This document shows positions 31,341-39,719 of a stretch of DNA of 64,000 nt, piece after piece (positions within the stretch are counted from its first letter, which is position 1; each line of letters begins with the position of its first letter). The stretch is taken from assembly GCA_030706745.1 (NCBI GenBank), contig JAUZNX010000001.1:496001-560000 (forward strand). The letters run 5' to 3'. This stretch comes from Bacteroidota bacterium. GTDB lineage: Bacteria > Bacteroidota > Ignavibacteria > Palsa-1295. Under the pieces are notes generated by a model, which worked only from the letters and a program-made list of their open reading frames with translations, was not told the DNA's origin and made no database searches. A program made the position numbers and the translations under genes.

Positions 31341-33137
31341 ATGCAAGAAGAAGAGATTTTAGGAAAGGCATACGATGCGCGGCTGATGCGCCGCCTGCTC
31401 CGCTATTTGGCGCCGCGGCGGACGCAGGTAGTCCTGGCGATCGTGATCACCGTGGTTGTCTCCGCGCTCGGTCCTTTGCGTCCGTACCTCACAATGCTCG
31501 CGATCGACAAGTACATCGCGAAGAATGACATGGGCGGATTGATGACGATCGTAGCGATCATCGTCGCGACGCTGGTGCTGCAGTCCATCGTGCTCTATGC
31601 ACAGGCGTTGCTCACAGCATGGATCGGTCAGCAAACGGTGCTCGATCTCCGTCGCGAGCTATTCGCCCATTTACACCAGCTCTCGATGCGGTTCTTCGAC
31701 CGCAATCCTGTGGGCCGGCTTGTCACACGCCTGACGAATGATGTTGAAGTCCTCAACGAGCTCTTCAGCTCGGGTATTATCATGATCGTGGCCGATGTCT
31801 TCGTCGTGCTCTGGATCTTCATCTTTATGTTCGCGACGAGTTGGAAGCTATCGCTCGTCACGCTTACGGTCTTTCCGCTGCTGATGCTGGCGACCGCAAT
31901 CTTCCGCAAAAAGGCGCGCGAGTCCTATCGCGAAGTCCGCAAGCTGGTTGCGCGATTGAACACATTCCTTAACGAGCACGTCGGTGGCATGATCACCGTG
32001 CAACTCTTCGGGCGGGAGGCACACGCATTCCGCACCTTCGATAAGATCAACCGGGAGCAGGCCGATGCGAACATCCGGAGTATCTTTTACTATGCGGTCT
32101 TCTATCCCGCGGTAGAATTCTTGTCGTCGGTCGCGACGGCACTCATCATCTGGTATGGCGGTGCTTTGGTGCTGGGCTATCGGACGAACCCCACCGACGC
32201 GCTGACGATCGGGACGCTCGTCGCATTCTATCAATATACGGAGCAGTTCTTTCGCCCAATTCGCGACCTTGCAGATAAATATAATATTCTGCAATCCGCA
32301 ATGGCCGCAAGTGAACGGATATTCAAGTTGTTGGACGACCAATCCGTCCTTCCGCTTGCGGCGGAGGCCATTACCATCGGACGCATTCGCGGTGAAGTCG
32401 AATTCCGAAATGTCTGGTTCGCGTATAACGATGAAGATTATGTGTTGCGCGATATTTCTTTTCACATCAAGCCAGGACAGACCGTCGCATTCGTCGGCGC
32501 GACAGGCGCCGGCAAAACCTCGATCACGAATCTCCTAACCCGTCTCTACGATTTCCAAAAGGGCCAGATTCTCATCGATGGCATTGATATTCGTACGCTC
32601 GACGCGCGCGATCTCCGGCGCAACATGGCGATTGTCCTGCAGGATGTATTCCTGTTCAGTGCCGACGTTGCGACCAATATCAGTCTTGGCAATCCGGATA
32701 TTTCGCAAGAATCAATCGAGCAAGCAGCACGGAATGTCGGCGCCGGGGATTTTATTGCGCGGTTGCCGCAAGGGTTTCACTCCCAAGTCAAGGAGCGCGG
32801 GGCGATCCTCTCCGTGGGTGAGAAACAGTTGATCTCGTTTGCGCGAGCGCTTGCGTATAATCCGAGTATTCTCGTGCTCGATGAAGCGACGTCCTCCGTG
32901 GATACCGAAAGCGAACAGATGATCACTCGCGCAACCCAGACACTCTTGCGAGACCGGACCTCCATCGTGATCGCCCACCGGCTCTCGACCATTCAGCGGG
33001 CCGATGCGATTATCGTCATGCACCACGGCGAAATCCGCGAGATGGGCACACATGATGAACTGCTCCGCATGGGTGGCATTTACCGCACGCTATACGAATT
33101 GCAATACAAAGAGCAGGCAGTGGCACAGGCGGCGTGA
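31341..33137 (+). CDS. ABC exporter, fused membrane and ATPase domains (MsbA/multidrug type)
   Basis: 598 aa. Six-helix type 1 exporter domain at about 20-330 (ARLMRRLLRYLAPRRTQVVL; MRFFDRNPVGRLVTRLTNDV) and a nucleotide-binding domain at about 360-590: Walker A GATGAGKTS, signature LSVGEKQLISFARAL (LSVGE instead of LSGGQ), Walker B ILVLDEATSSVD, H-loop IVIAHRLST. The LSVGE signature is usual in the YheH/LmrD-type clade of heterodimeric exporters, but no partner subunit lies nearby. Substrate (lipid or drug) not predictable. Confidence 0.9.
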   Translation: MQEEEILGKAYDARLMRRLLRYLAPRRTQVVLAIVITVVVSALGPLRPYLTMLAIDKYIAKNDMGGLMTIVAIIVATLVLQSIVLYAQALLTAWIGQQTVLDLRRELFAHLHQLSMRFFDRNPVGRLVTRLTNDVEVLNELFSSGIIMIVADVFVVLWIFIFMFATSWKLSLVTLTVFPLLMLATAIFRKKARESYREVRKLVARLNTFLNEHVGGMITVQLFGREAHAFRTFDKINREQADANIRSIFYYAVFYPAVEFLSSVATALIIWYGGALVLGYRTNPTDALTIGTLVAFYQYTEQFFRPIRDLADKYNILQSAMAASERIFKLLDDQSVLPLAAEAITIGRIRGEVEFRNVWFAYNDEDYVLRDISFHIKPGQTVAFVGATGAGKTSITNLLTRLYDFQKGQILIDGIDIRTLDARDLRRNMAIVLQDVFLFSADVATNISLGNPDISQESIEQAARNVGAGDFIARLPQGFHSQVKERGAILSVGEKQLISFARALAYNPSILVLDEATSSVDTESEQMITRATQTLLRDRTSIVIAHRLSTIQRADAIIVMHHGEIREMGTHDELLRMGGIYRTLYELQYKEQAVAQAA

Positions 33138-33217
33138 TATGGACCTATCGCTCGTATGGGACTCATGGGACTTGTGCGACAAATATGACCCATGCGTCAC
33201 AGGAGTCCGATCAGCCC
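33137..33217. repeat. Degenerate nonamer array after the ABC exporter gene
   Basis: Nine consecutive 9-bp units with consensus n-A-T-n-G-G-A-C-C (atatggacc, tatcgctcg, tatgggact, catgggact, tgtgcgaca, aatatgacc, catgcgtca, caggagtcc, gatcagccc). The C at position 8 is constant. Begins at the last base of the stop codon. Confidence 0.8.
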
Positions 33218-33227
33218 ATAGATGAAA

Positions 33228-34127
33228 TTACTCCAGCTTCGCCAGCTCGCTCCGGGCGCGGCGGGCGAGATCGGGCGGCATGCGGCCCGAGCGGCGCATG
33301 GTGTCGGCAATCTTGACCGCTTCGGCAAAGGCATCTCGCGCATCGAATGGCTTCTCATCAGCTAAGAACATCTTGCCGATATTGTAGTAGGCAACGACAA
33401 GATTCGAATCGCCATGCATTTGCTTGGAGAGCACTTCGAGTGATTCGGCATATCGTCCGCGCCGAAAATATGCGAACGACAGATTGCGGAGCACGGTATC
33501 ATTGTCTGGTACATGCCGAAGATACTGTTCGTAGTACTTGGCTGCCGATCGGTATTCGCCGAGCGAAAACAGAATATCGCCATGCCGTTTCAGGCGATCG
33601 GCACTGTCATCCGGAATTGCTGCTGTATCGGCCTTCGACGTATCGATAAACATCGGCTCGATGCGCCGGTATCTTGCGATAATATCTTTGATTGGCTCGA
33701 CAGGATTCGGCTGCACGGCAAGCAGCTCATAGACCAGGGTCCCGATCGTTCCGAGGACCAACACAGCCACAATCCCGTTGAGGTACTTTTTCCATTTGCG
33801 GTCCCAGGGGCTTCGCGGTCGCTCGATCTTCGGGGTATACTGCGTGACGGGTTGAAACCGCGGATTATTGCGAAGCTCTTCGATACGCTTGGCGGATAGA
33901 TTGTCTCGGAGCCCAAGCAGAACGCGATGCTCCTCTCGCTTAACGGGGTCGAACAGAACAGATTTTGCCTCATTCAGCACCCGCATTTTGAGGGCGCTCT
34001 CAGGATTGTCTGGATTCGGATCGGGATGATGGAGTTTTGCCAGTTTCCGGTATGCCTCTCGGATCTCACGATCCGAAGCGCGGGATGTGAGTCCAAGCAC
34101 GGCAAAATAATCGATGACAGGCTTCAT
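33228..34127 (-). CDS. DnaJ-domain membrane protein with TPR C-terminus
   Basis: 299 aa. J domain at 1-70 with an intact HPD (LAKLHHPDPNPDN) preceded by DREIREAYRKLAK, one membrane helix at about 118-138 (LNGIVAVLVLGTIGTLVYEL), and TPR repeats in the C-terminal 110 residues (ILFSLGEYRSAAKYYEQYLR, LSFAYFRRGRYAESLEVLSK). The J domain faces the cytoplasm and would recruit DnaK, while the TPRs lie on the other side of the membrane if the helix spans it. Not a canonical DnaJ: no Gly/Phe or zinc domain. Client unknown. Confidence 0.85.
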   Translation of the reverse strand: MKPVIDYFAVLGLTSRASDREIREAYRKLAKLHHPDPNPDNPESALKMRVLNEAKSVLFDPVKREEHRVLLGLRDNLSAKRIEELRNNPRFQPVTQYTPKIERPRSPWDRKWKKYLNGIVAVLVLGTIGTLVYELLAVQPNPVEPIKDIIARYRRIEPMFIDTSKADTAAIPDDSADRLKRHGDILFSLGEYRSAAKYYEQYLRHVPDNDTVLRNLSFAYFRRGRYAESLEVLSKQMHGDSNLVVAYYNIGKMFLADEKPFDARDAFAEAVKIADTMRRSGRMPPDLARRARSELAKLE

Positions 34128-34207
34128 ACCGGCAAACTCGGAAAGTATATTAATGCTACAAATGGCGGGCTGTTATTAGTTTCGACACGGCATTTGGGCA
34201 CGGCAGA

Positions 34208-34234
34208 CGCCCTCGGGTGGCATCGCTGAGGGCG
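34208..34234. other. Hairpin upstream of the 34288 gene
   Basis: Stem CGCCCTC/GAGGGCG with a 13-nt loop, in the 160-bp divergent region between the DnaJ-like gene and the 34288 gene. Could act in the leader of the latter; nothing else supports a regulatory role. Confidence 0.3.
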
Positions 34235-34287
34235 AGTGGATTCCGGCGAATCTGAATGTCCTTACGGCCGCTGCTGTTCCACTCCTT

Positions 34288-34653
34288 GTGATTGATCAAG
34301 AACCATCTGCCAGCGAAGCCGTCTCCAATGCTTCGGATGCTCCCGTACGGGTGAAAGTCCTGCCGAACGAGCTGACCTACGACTCGATCAAAGGCGCGAT
34401 CTATGCGCAGGCGAAGTATCTTCGCGAGAAAGGCCGGCCCATGGCGACCCTCATGCTTTCCCGCGACCTTTATGAAATTTTGAATCGCCGACTCGTGTTC
34501 AAGGCCCCCGCGCATGGAGGGGATGCCGCGAAATCCGAAAAGGCCTCCTCCGCGCGCGAAAAACCTTTTTTCATTACGCCCTATGGCAACCTCCGCGTGG
34601 AAGTAATGAATGAGGAATTGGACGAACCATTATCGTTTATAGTCAGTGCTTAG
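34288..34653 (+). CDS. Hypothetical protein upstream of etfB
   Basis: 121 aa with a GTG start at 34288; no ribosome site is evident and the same frame is open further upstream without an ATG. Soluble and charged, with LPNELTYDSIKGAIYAQAKY, LREKGRPMATLMLSRDLYEI and a C-terminal FFITPYGNLRVEVMNEELDE. I do not recognise the family. The last codons (…VSA, stop) are written by a heptamer array. Confidence 0.5.
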   Translation: MIDQEPSASEAVSNASDAPVRVKVLPNELTYDSIKGAIYAQAKYLREKGRPMATLMLSRDLYEILNRRLVFKAPAHGGDAAKSEKASSAREKPFFITPYGNLRVEVMNEELDEPLSFIVSA

Positions 34654-34721
34654 TGCTGAGTGCTAAGTGCGAAGACGCAGAACGGAGCAAACGTAGCACT
34701 CAGCATTGAGCACTCAGCACT
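34641..34721. repeat. Two inverted heptamer arrays between the 34288 gene and etfB
   Basis: Left arm 34641-34675 (agtcagt, gcttagt, gctgagt, gctaagt, gcgaaga) and right arm 34691-34721 (acgtagc, actcagc, attgagc, actcagc, act). The arms are near-complements (AGTGCT versus AGCACT) and could form a long stem around a 15-bp loop. The left arm carries the upstream stop codon; the right arm ends at the etfB ATG (34722). Confidence 0.85.
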
Positions 34722-35474
34722 ATGAATATTATTGTTTGCGTTAGTCACGTACCGGATACAACCACCCGCATCAATGTTGCGGGCGATGCGAAATCCATCG
34801 ACGCAGCCGGTGTCAAGTTTATCCTTAATCCCTACGACGAATTCGCGGTCGAAGAGGCATTACGTCTGCGCGATAAGTTGAAGGGTGAAGTCACGGTAGT
34901 TACGGTCGGCGCCGATAATGCGAAAGAAGCACTCCGTCAGGCGCTTGCCATGGGAGCCGACAAAGGCGTGCTCGTCAAAGGCGAGAAGAAAGACTCCTGG
35001 CAAGTTGCGGAAATGCTCGCAACTGCAATCAAACCACTCAATGCCGACCTCATCTTGCTCGGCAAGCAGTCAATTGATTTTGACGGTATGGAGATCGCGC
35101 CGATGCTCTCCGAATTACTCAATCTGCCGGCCGTGACCGTTGCCGTCGCATTGAACATTGAAGATACGAAAGCAACCGTCGAGAAGGAAGTCGAAGGCGG
35201 TCGCGAGGTAATCGAGATCGATCTGCCCTGCATCATCGCGGCGCAAAAGGGACTCAACGATCCGCGTTATCCTTCATTGCCGAATATTATGAAGGCGAAG
35301 CAGAAACCGATCGCCGAAGTGCAGGGCGCACCATCCGCTGCGCGTACGGAAGTCGTACAGATGACGAAACCGGAAAAGAAGCGCGCGAACAAGATCTTCA
35401 AGACCGATGGCAATGCTACGCATGCCGCACAAGAACTCGCAAGAATGCTCCACGAAGACGCAAAGGTAATCTAA
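34722..35474 (+). CDS. etfB: Electron transfer flavoprotein subunit beta
   Basis: 250 aa. Typical EtfB: IIVCVSHVPDTTTRINVAGD start, ILNPYDEFAVEEALRLRDKL, VTVGADNAKEALRQALAMGAD, LLGKQSIDFDGMEIAPMLSE and the C-terminal IAAQKGLNDPRYPSLPNIMK, KAKQKPI. Binds AMP and, with EtfA, carries electrons from acyl-CoA or other dehydrogenases to ETF:quinone oxidoreductase. Directly followed by etfA with no gap. Confidence 0.95.
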   Translation: MNIIVCVSHVPDTTTRINVAGDAKSIDAAGVKFILNPYDEFAVEEALRLRDKLKGEVTVVTVGADNAKEALRQALAMGADKGVLVKGEKKDSWQVAEMLATAIKPLNADLILLGKQSIDFDGMEIAPMLSELLNLPAVTVAVALNIEDTKATVEKEVEGGREVIEIDLPCIIAAQKGLNDPRYPSLPNIMKAKQKPIAEVQGAPSAARTEVVQMTKPEKKRANKIFKTDGNATHAAQELARMLHEDAKVI

Positions 35475-36440
35475 ATGAATATTCTCGTTTACCTCGAAGA
35501 CCGTAACGGTCAAATCCGCAAGCCATCACTTGAAGCGATTAGCGCAGCGCATGCCCTGGGTGGCACAGTGAGTGTCGCAATCGTGGCGGCCGACGCGAGT
35601 GCACTTATTGAGCAGGCGAAGAGCCTGAATGTCAGTTCGGTGATCGTTGCGAGCGATGCACGACTCACGAATTACTCATCGCGCGCATTTGGTCGTGCAT
35701 TGGCCGCCATTGCCAAAGAAGCGAAGGCGGATGTTATCATCATCGGCGCGACGGGACGCGGCAAAGACCTTGCACCGCGCGTCGCAGTGCGCCTGGAAGC
35801 TGGCTACGTGCCGGAGATCACCGCGCTTTCGATCGATGGCGGCGAGATCCTTGCCACACATCCTGTTTATGCCGGCAAAGCGCAAATGGTGATGAAAGTC
35901 ACGACCCCGATCAAAGTGTTTTCGACGCGTCCGAATCTTTGGAAGGCTCCGAAGGATGGAGTCACGGGGGAGCCGACGATGCAGAATGTTGCCGTAGATT
36001 GGTCCGATGCAGACTTTAAGGAGCATACGAAAGACCTCGTGCTCTCACAAGGCAAGCTCGATGTTGCCGAGGCCGATATCATTGTTTCCGGTGGACGCGG
36101 ACTGCGCGGCCCGGAAAACTGGCCGCTGATCGAGGATCTCGCCCAGGCATTCGGTGCCGCGACGGGGGCCTCACGCGCCGTGGTGGACGCCGGATGGAGA
36201 CCGCATTCCGAGCAAGTCGGGCAAACCGGCAAGACCGTTTCCCCGACGCTCTACGTCGCTGTCGGAATTTCAGGAGCGGTGCAGCATCTGGCTGGTATGT
36301 CGAGCGCGAAGACCATCGTGGCTATCAACAAGGACGAAAACGCGCCGATTTTTTCGATTGCCGATTACGGCATTATCGGCGATGCCTTCGAAATCTTGCC
36401 GCCGCTTACGGAAGAAATCAAGAAACTGCGGGGACACTAA
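35475..36440 (+). CDS. etfA: Electron transfer flavoprotein subunit alpha
   Basis: 321 aa. Start codon follows the etfB stop directly. The C-terminal FAD domain shows the EtfA pattern: IVSGGRGLRGPENWPLIEDL, SRAVVDAGWRPHSEQVGQTG, VSPTLYVAVGISGAVQHLAG, INKDENAPIFSIADYGIIGD. Full length. Forms the FAD-binding heterodimer with EtfB. No partner dehydrogenase is encoded nearby. A nonamer array follows the stop. Confidence 0.95.
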   Translation: MNILVYLEDRNGQIRKPSLEAISAAHALGGTVSVAIVAADASALIEQAKSLNVSSVIVASDARLTNYSSRAFGRALAAIAKEAKADVIIIGATGRGKDLAPRVAVRLEAGYVPEITALSIDGGEILATHPVYAGKAQMVMKVTTPIKVFSTRPNLWKAPKDGVTGEPTMQNVAVDWSDADFKEHTKDLVLSQGKLDVAEADIIVSGGRGLRGPENWPLIEDLAQAFGAATGASRAVVDAGWRPHSEQVGQTGKTVSPTLYVAVGISGAVQHLAGMSSAKTIVAINKDENAPIFSIADYGIIGDAFEILPPLTEEIKKLRGH

Positions 36441-36445
36441 AGGGC

Positions 36446-36481
36446 TTCGGATTCGATCGGCCGGATCAGTCCGAGCCGACC
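36446..36481. repeat. Nonamer array between etfA and the isomerase gene
   Basis: Four 9-bp units (ttcggattc, gatcggccg, gatcagtcc, gagccgacc) fitting the n-A-T-n-n-G-A-C-C consensus seen at 33137-33217. Fills the 45-bp gap between two convergent stop codons. Confidence 0.6.
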
Positions 36482-36485
36482 CGTT

Positions 36486-37559
36486 TTATTCTCGGCTTAG
36501 TTTCTTCTTAAGCTCTTCCATGGTCTGAATCGGCGTCGGATCAGTGCCGGCAAACAGTGCCAGGTACAAGCTTGTCCAGTCGGCCATTGCGATGAGGCTA
36601 AGCATTCGTTCGAGCCGCGTCGTGCCTTCGGCTTTGATTTCCACGACCGGCACTTGCTTGCCCCGAAGGATGTCGCTCAGTGCGGCGAACCGCAGTTGGA
36701 TCCGAGGGTTCTCATCTTCCGGAGCGCGCAGAATGATCACGAACAAGTGCTCGATCACATCGGCCGGATGCGACCAGCCCTCAATTTCATTGTGGTTCAT
36801 CTCCGGCAGCACATTGCCAAAAGCAAGGTGCTTGGCATTCTCCTCCATCTGTCCACGCCAGCGCAGACACACCGCTTCGAAGTCACTCGCGGAATAAATG
36901 ACCGGAATCCTGTGAAGAAACTGGCCGGCTAATTGAAACGCGGGATTAGATTCCTCGAGATGACCGGTGCCATATCGCTCTGCAAGCGTATCCAACAGAG
37001 TTGCGGCGGCTTCAAGGTTCTTCTGCTCGCCGCTCGTGAATCCCAGTCGATCGAGCACAAGCAAGACCGGTACAAATGAGTATGCAAATGCTGCGCGCGG
37101 CATGAGTCCTTCATGCAACGGCAACACGAGTATGCCTTGCGCTTTTGCGCGCTCGACTAATTCGCCTCCCGTGGAAATGCAAACGATTGGGCACTTGCGC
37201 CGCGAAGCTTCGTCGAACATCGCAAGCGTTTCCTCGGTATTGCCCGAGTAGCTCGAAGCGATAATCAGTGTGTGTGCATCGGCGTAGGCCGGAAGTTCGT
37301 ACGACCGATTCACGGCGAATGGAACGTGCAACGCCGAGCCAAGATAGGAACGGACGAAATCCCCACCAATAGCTGAGCCACCCATGCCGCAGACAATAAT
37401 TTGCTTCACATCCTTCAAAAGTGTCGCGCCGCTGAGCGCGGCATTCGTCAGCTCGATCGATTCTCGAATCTGACTTCCCATCGCGGCGATGTGCGCGGTC
37501 ATGCCACTCTGGTCGATGCGACGAACGTCATCCGGCGTGAGACGATGTGTAAAGCTCAT
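36486..37559 (-). CDS. Bifunctional phosphoglucose/phosphomannose isomerase
   Basis: 357 aa. SIS-type sugar isomerase: IIVCGMGGSAIGGDFVRSYL (about 54-73), IIASSYSGNTEETLAMFDEA (about 99-118), a conserved Glu/His region (GNVLPEMNHNEIEGW) and C-terminal RMLSLIAMADWTSLYLAL. This clade interconverts glucose-6-P, mannose-6-P and fructose-6-P and feeds GDP-mannose synthesis. Its ATG overlaps the stop of the GT117 gene (ATGA type) in a common minus-strand transcript, in keeping with glycan synthesis. Confidence 0.88.
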   Translation of the reverse strand: MSFTHRLTPDDVRRIDQSGMTAHIAAMGSQIRESIELTNAALSGATLLKDVKQIIVCGMGGSAIGGDFVRSYLGSALHVPFAVNRSYELPAYADAHTLIIASSYSGNTEETLAMFDEASRRKCPIVCISTGGELVERAKAQGILVLPLHEGLMPRAAFAYSFVPVLLVLDRLGFTSGEQKNLEAAATLLDTLAERYGTGHLEESNPAFQLAGQFLHRIPVIYSASDFEAVCLRWRGQMEENAKHLAFGNVLPEMNHNEIEGWSHPADVIEHLFVIILRAPEDENPRIQLRFAALSDILRGKQVPVVEIKAEGTTRLERMLSLIAMADWTSLYLALFAGTDPTPIQTMEELKKKLSRE

Positions 37560-39646
37560 GGTTTGGTGAGTTGTTTTTGTAACGCTTCGATTTGACCGAA
37601 TCGCTCGTTGGCAACATCGGCGAGCGATCGGTCGCGTTCGCCAAGATCGTCCAGGCTTGCGCCAAGATCCGGTTTGAATGTGAGTGCGGCATCCACGAAC
37701 GCGCGGGCCCTGTCGCGCTCCCCACGTTTGAGCAATTCTTGCGCATAGATCACAAGCGGCATCGCTTGCAGCATACGCGAATCATCCGTATAATAGTTGC
37801 GCTTTCGGTAGTTCTTGTCGTGCCACCGAAGCTTTGGCAACGGTGCTTCGATTGTGGTGTCGTGCGGCACAAGTTGCCAGAGAAGTCCCGCAGGCACCGG
37901 CTTCCATTTGGGCGCGAAGAGATCGTCGTGCTCGTCGACCATCTCCTGCGTGACGAATATCGGTCGTTCGCTATTGCGTTCGACGAGTGCGCTCGTGAAT
38001 TGCTCGTAGGCGGGTGCAATACCGGCCTGATCGAATGCCTCGCCGCGATCGAACGCCCAGAGATACCGGAGAAATGCATCTTGCTCCGGCTTCACGCGCC
38101 GGAACACGTCCGGCGCGCGCTGCGCAAGTTGCGCGTAATACCACGGACGGTCGCGGAGCATGGCCTTATCGATGACAAGCACGTCCGGCCGAATATGCTC
38201 GACTGTTTGGTAGTAAAATGCACCGCTGACCCAGAAATCCCATAGCGTCGAGAAGACGATTGCATTGGGCGGCAAATTCGTCAGCACGTTCTTTGTCATG
38301 TCCTCGACAAAGTAATTGCCGCTCTCATCTACTTCCGCATAATTCATGCCGATCTCGATCGCACCAAGCACAACCGCAGCGATGGCGATTGCCACGGCAG
38401 GCGATGCTGCTCTGCGCTCTGTTGCATCGGTCTTCGATGGCATCAGCCGAGTCGCCAGCATTAGAATGCCAGCACCAACCCACAGCGCCACCGCGAGAAA
38501 TGCAAGCAGAAAATACGAGTCGATATCGTGTATGTCGTAGTTGATCGCATACAGCAGACAACCGAAAAACAGCAAAAGTGTAAATGCCAGCACATGCGTC
38601 CGACGAGCTTTGCCGGACATAAACATGCTATAGATTCCGGCCAGCGCCAAGAGTGCGCCAACAATCGTAAACTCTTGTGGCACCCGGTGCCAGAAGTATG
38701 ACCACTGCTTTGCTGCAGCACCGCCCCCGGTGAACATCCAGATCTTATACTGCCCGCCGGTCACGTGACGCAGGAATGCTCCGAGTGTCGTTGGGTGGCC
38801 CCAGTCCATCGGCGGATACATCGCGGAGCGGATGGGTAAGTAAAGATAGACTGCAAGACCAGCCAGGAAGAACGGCGCAAGATGCAGCACGCGCCGCCAG
38901 GCAAGGCGGTCGAATCCATATCGCGCGAAGAACATATAGAGACACGCCGGCGCAAGTAAGACCGTCGTCATGTGGTTCGCAAAACTGAGACCGAGTATGA
39001 CGGCGAAGAGCTTTCCATCGCGCTCAATCCTTTCCGTCCCCTCCCTGCAGAGCATTCGAAGAAAGAATGTCAGCACGAGCGGCACCAGAAACACGTGGAC
39101 CGGATAGACTTCGATCGAAGTGGACTGCGACCACCACGTTGCACTAAATGCCGCTGCAACGCCGGACGCAACCGCTGCGAAAAGTGCGAGTTCGTGAGGT
39201 GTCTCCTTCAACGGTGGTGCCGCAACTTCCTTCTCAACGGCGGCTTTTCGTTGTACCGGCCGTTTCGTCCCTTTTGCCGTCTGGGATTTCTGGGGCGCAG
39301 GTCTTGCGGATGTCGTTCGCCTCAGACGCTCCGGCATCCAGAAACGAAATACTTCATAGGCCAACAGGACGACACCACCGGCACCCAGTGCGGTGAAGAA
39401 TGCCGCCATGATGTTCAGCCGCAGAATAACGCTGCTGACGATTGGCACATGTGCGAAGATCCAACCGATGAGCGTAAACAATGGGTAACCCGTTGGGTGT
39501 GCAATGCCGAGCGTCCAGCAGACGGTGGAGAGCTCGCCATCGTCGATAAAATCGACCGTAGGAGCCAGCGTGAACAAATAAACGATGAAGGCACTGGTGG
39601 CCACAAGCGCCGCCAAAACGATCGGACGTGAGAATAGTCGGGTCAT
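37556..39646 (-). CDS. DUF2723 / GT117 membrane protein O-mannosyltransferase-like
   Basis: About 696 aa from ATG 39646 (an open frame to 39691 adds a Cys-rich stretch without support). First-loop motif TVDFIDDGELSTVCWTLGIA followed by HPTGYPLFTLIGW is the DUF2723 signature, common in Bacteroidota. About ten membrane helices, with an inserted cytoplasmic basic/Pro-rich segment (about 110-150, SARPAPQKSQTAKGTKRPVQ). The C-terminal 260 residues are soluble and end in a TPR-like helical pair. Proposed GT-C fold transferase; upstream partner of the isomerase gene. Confidence 0.85.
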   Translation of the reverse strand: MTRLFSRPIVLAALVATSAFIVYLFTLAPTVDFIDDGELSTVCWTLGIAHPTGYPLFTLIGWIFAHVPIVSSVILRLNIMAAFFTALGAGGVVLLAYEVFRFWMPERLRRTTSARPAPQKSQTAKGTKRPVQRKAAVEKEVAAPPLKETPHELALFAAVASGVAAAFSATWWSQSTSIEVYPVHVFLVPLVLTFFLRMLCREGTERIERDGKLFAVILGLSFANHMTTVLLAPACLYMFFARYGFDRLAWRRVLHLAPFFLAGLAVYLYLPIRSAMYPPMDWGHPTTLGAFLRHVTGGQYKIWMFTGGGAAAKQWSYFWHRVPQEFTIVGALLALAGIYSMFMSGKARRTHVLAFTLLLFFGCLLYAINYDIHDIDSYFLLAFLAVALWVGAGILMLATRLMPSKTDATERRAASPAVAIAIAAVVLGAIEIGMNYAEVDESGNYFVEDMTKNVLTNLPPNAIVFSTLWDFWVSGAFYYQTVEHIRPDVLVIDKAMLRDRPWYYAQLAQRAPDVFRRVKPEQDAFLRYLWAFDRGEAFDQAGIAPAYEQFTSALVERNSERPIFVTQEMVDEHDDLFAPKWKPVPAGLLWQLVPHDTTIEAPLPKLRWHDKNYRKRNYYTDDSRMLQAMPLVIYAQELLKRGERDRARAFVDAALTFKPDLGASLDDLGERDRSLADVANERFGQIEALQKQLTKP

Positions 39647-39719
39647 TGTCGCTTGGCAACAGCATGGCCCGGCATTTTGTCGCAGAAACACACGGCGCTT
39701 TCTTCCGTGTTAGGCTCCG

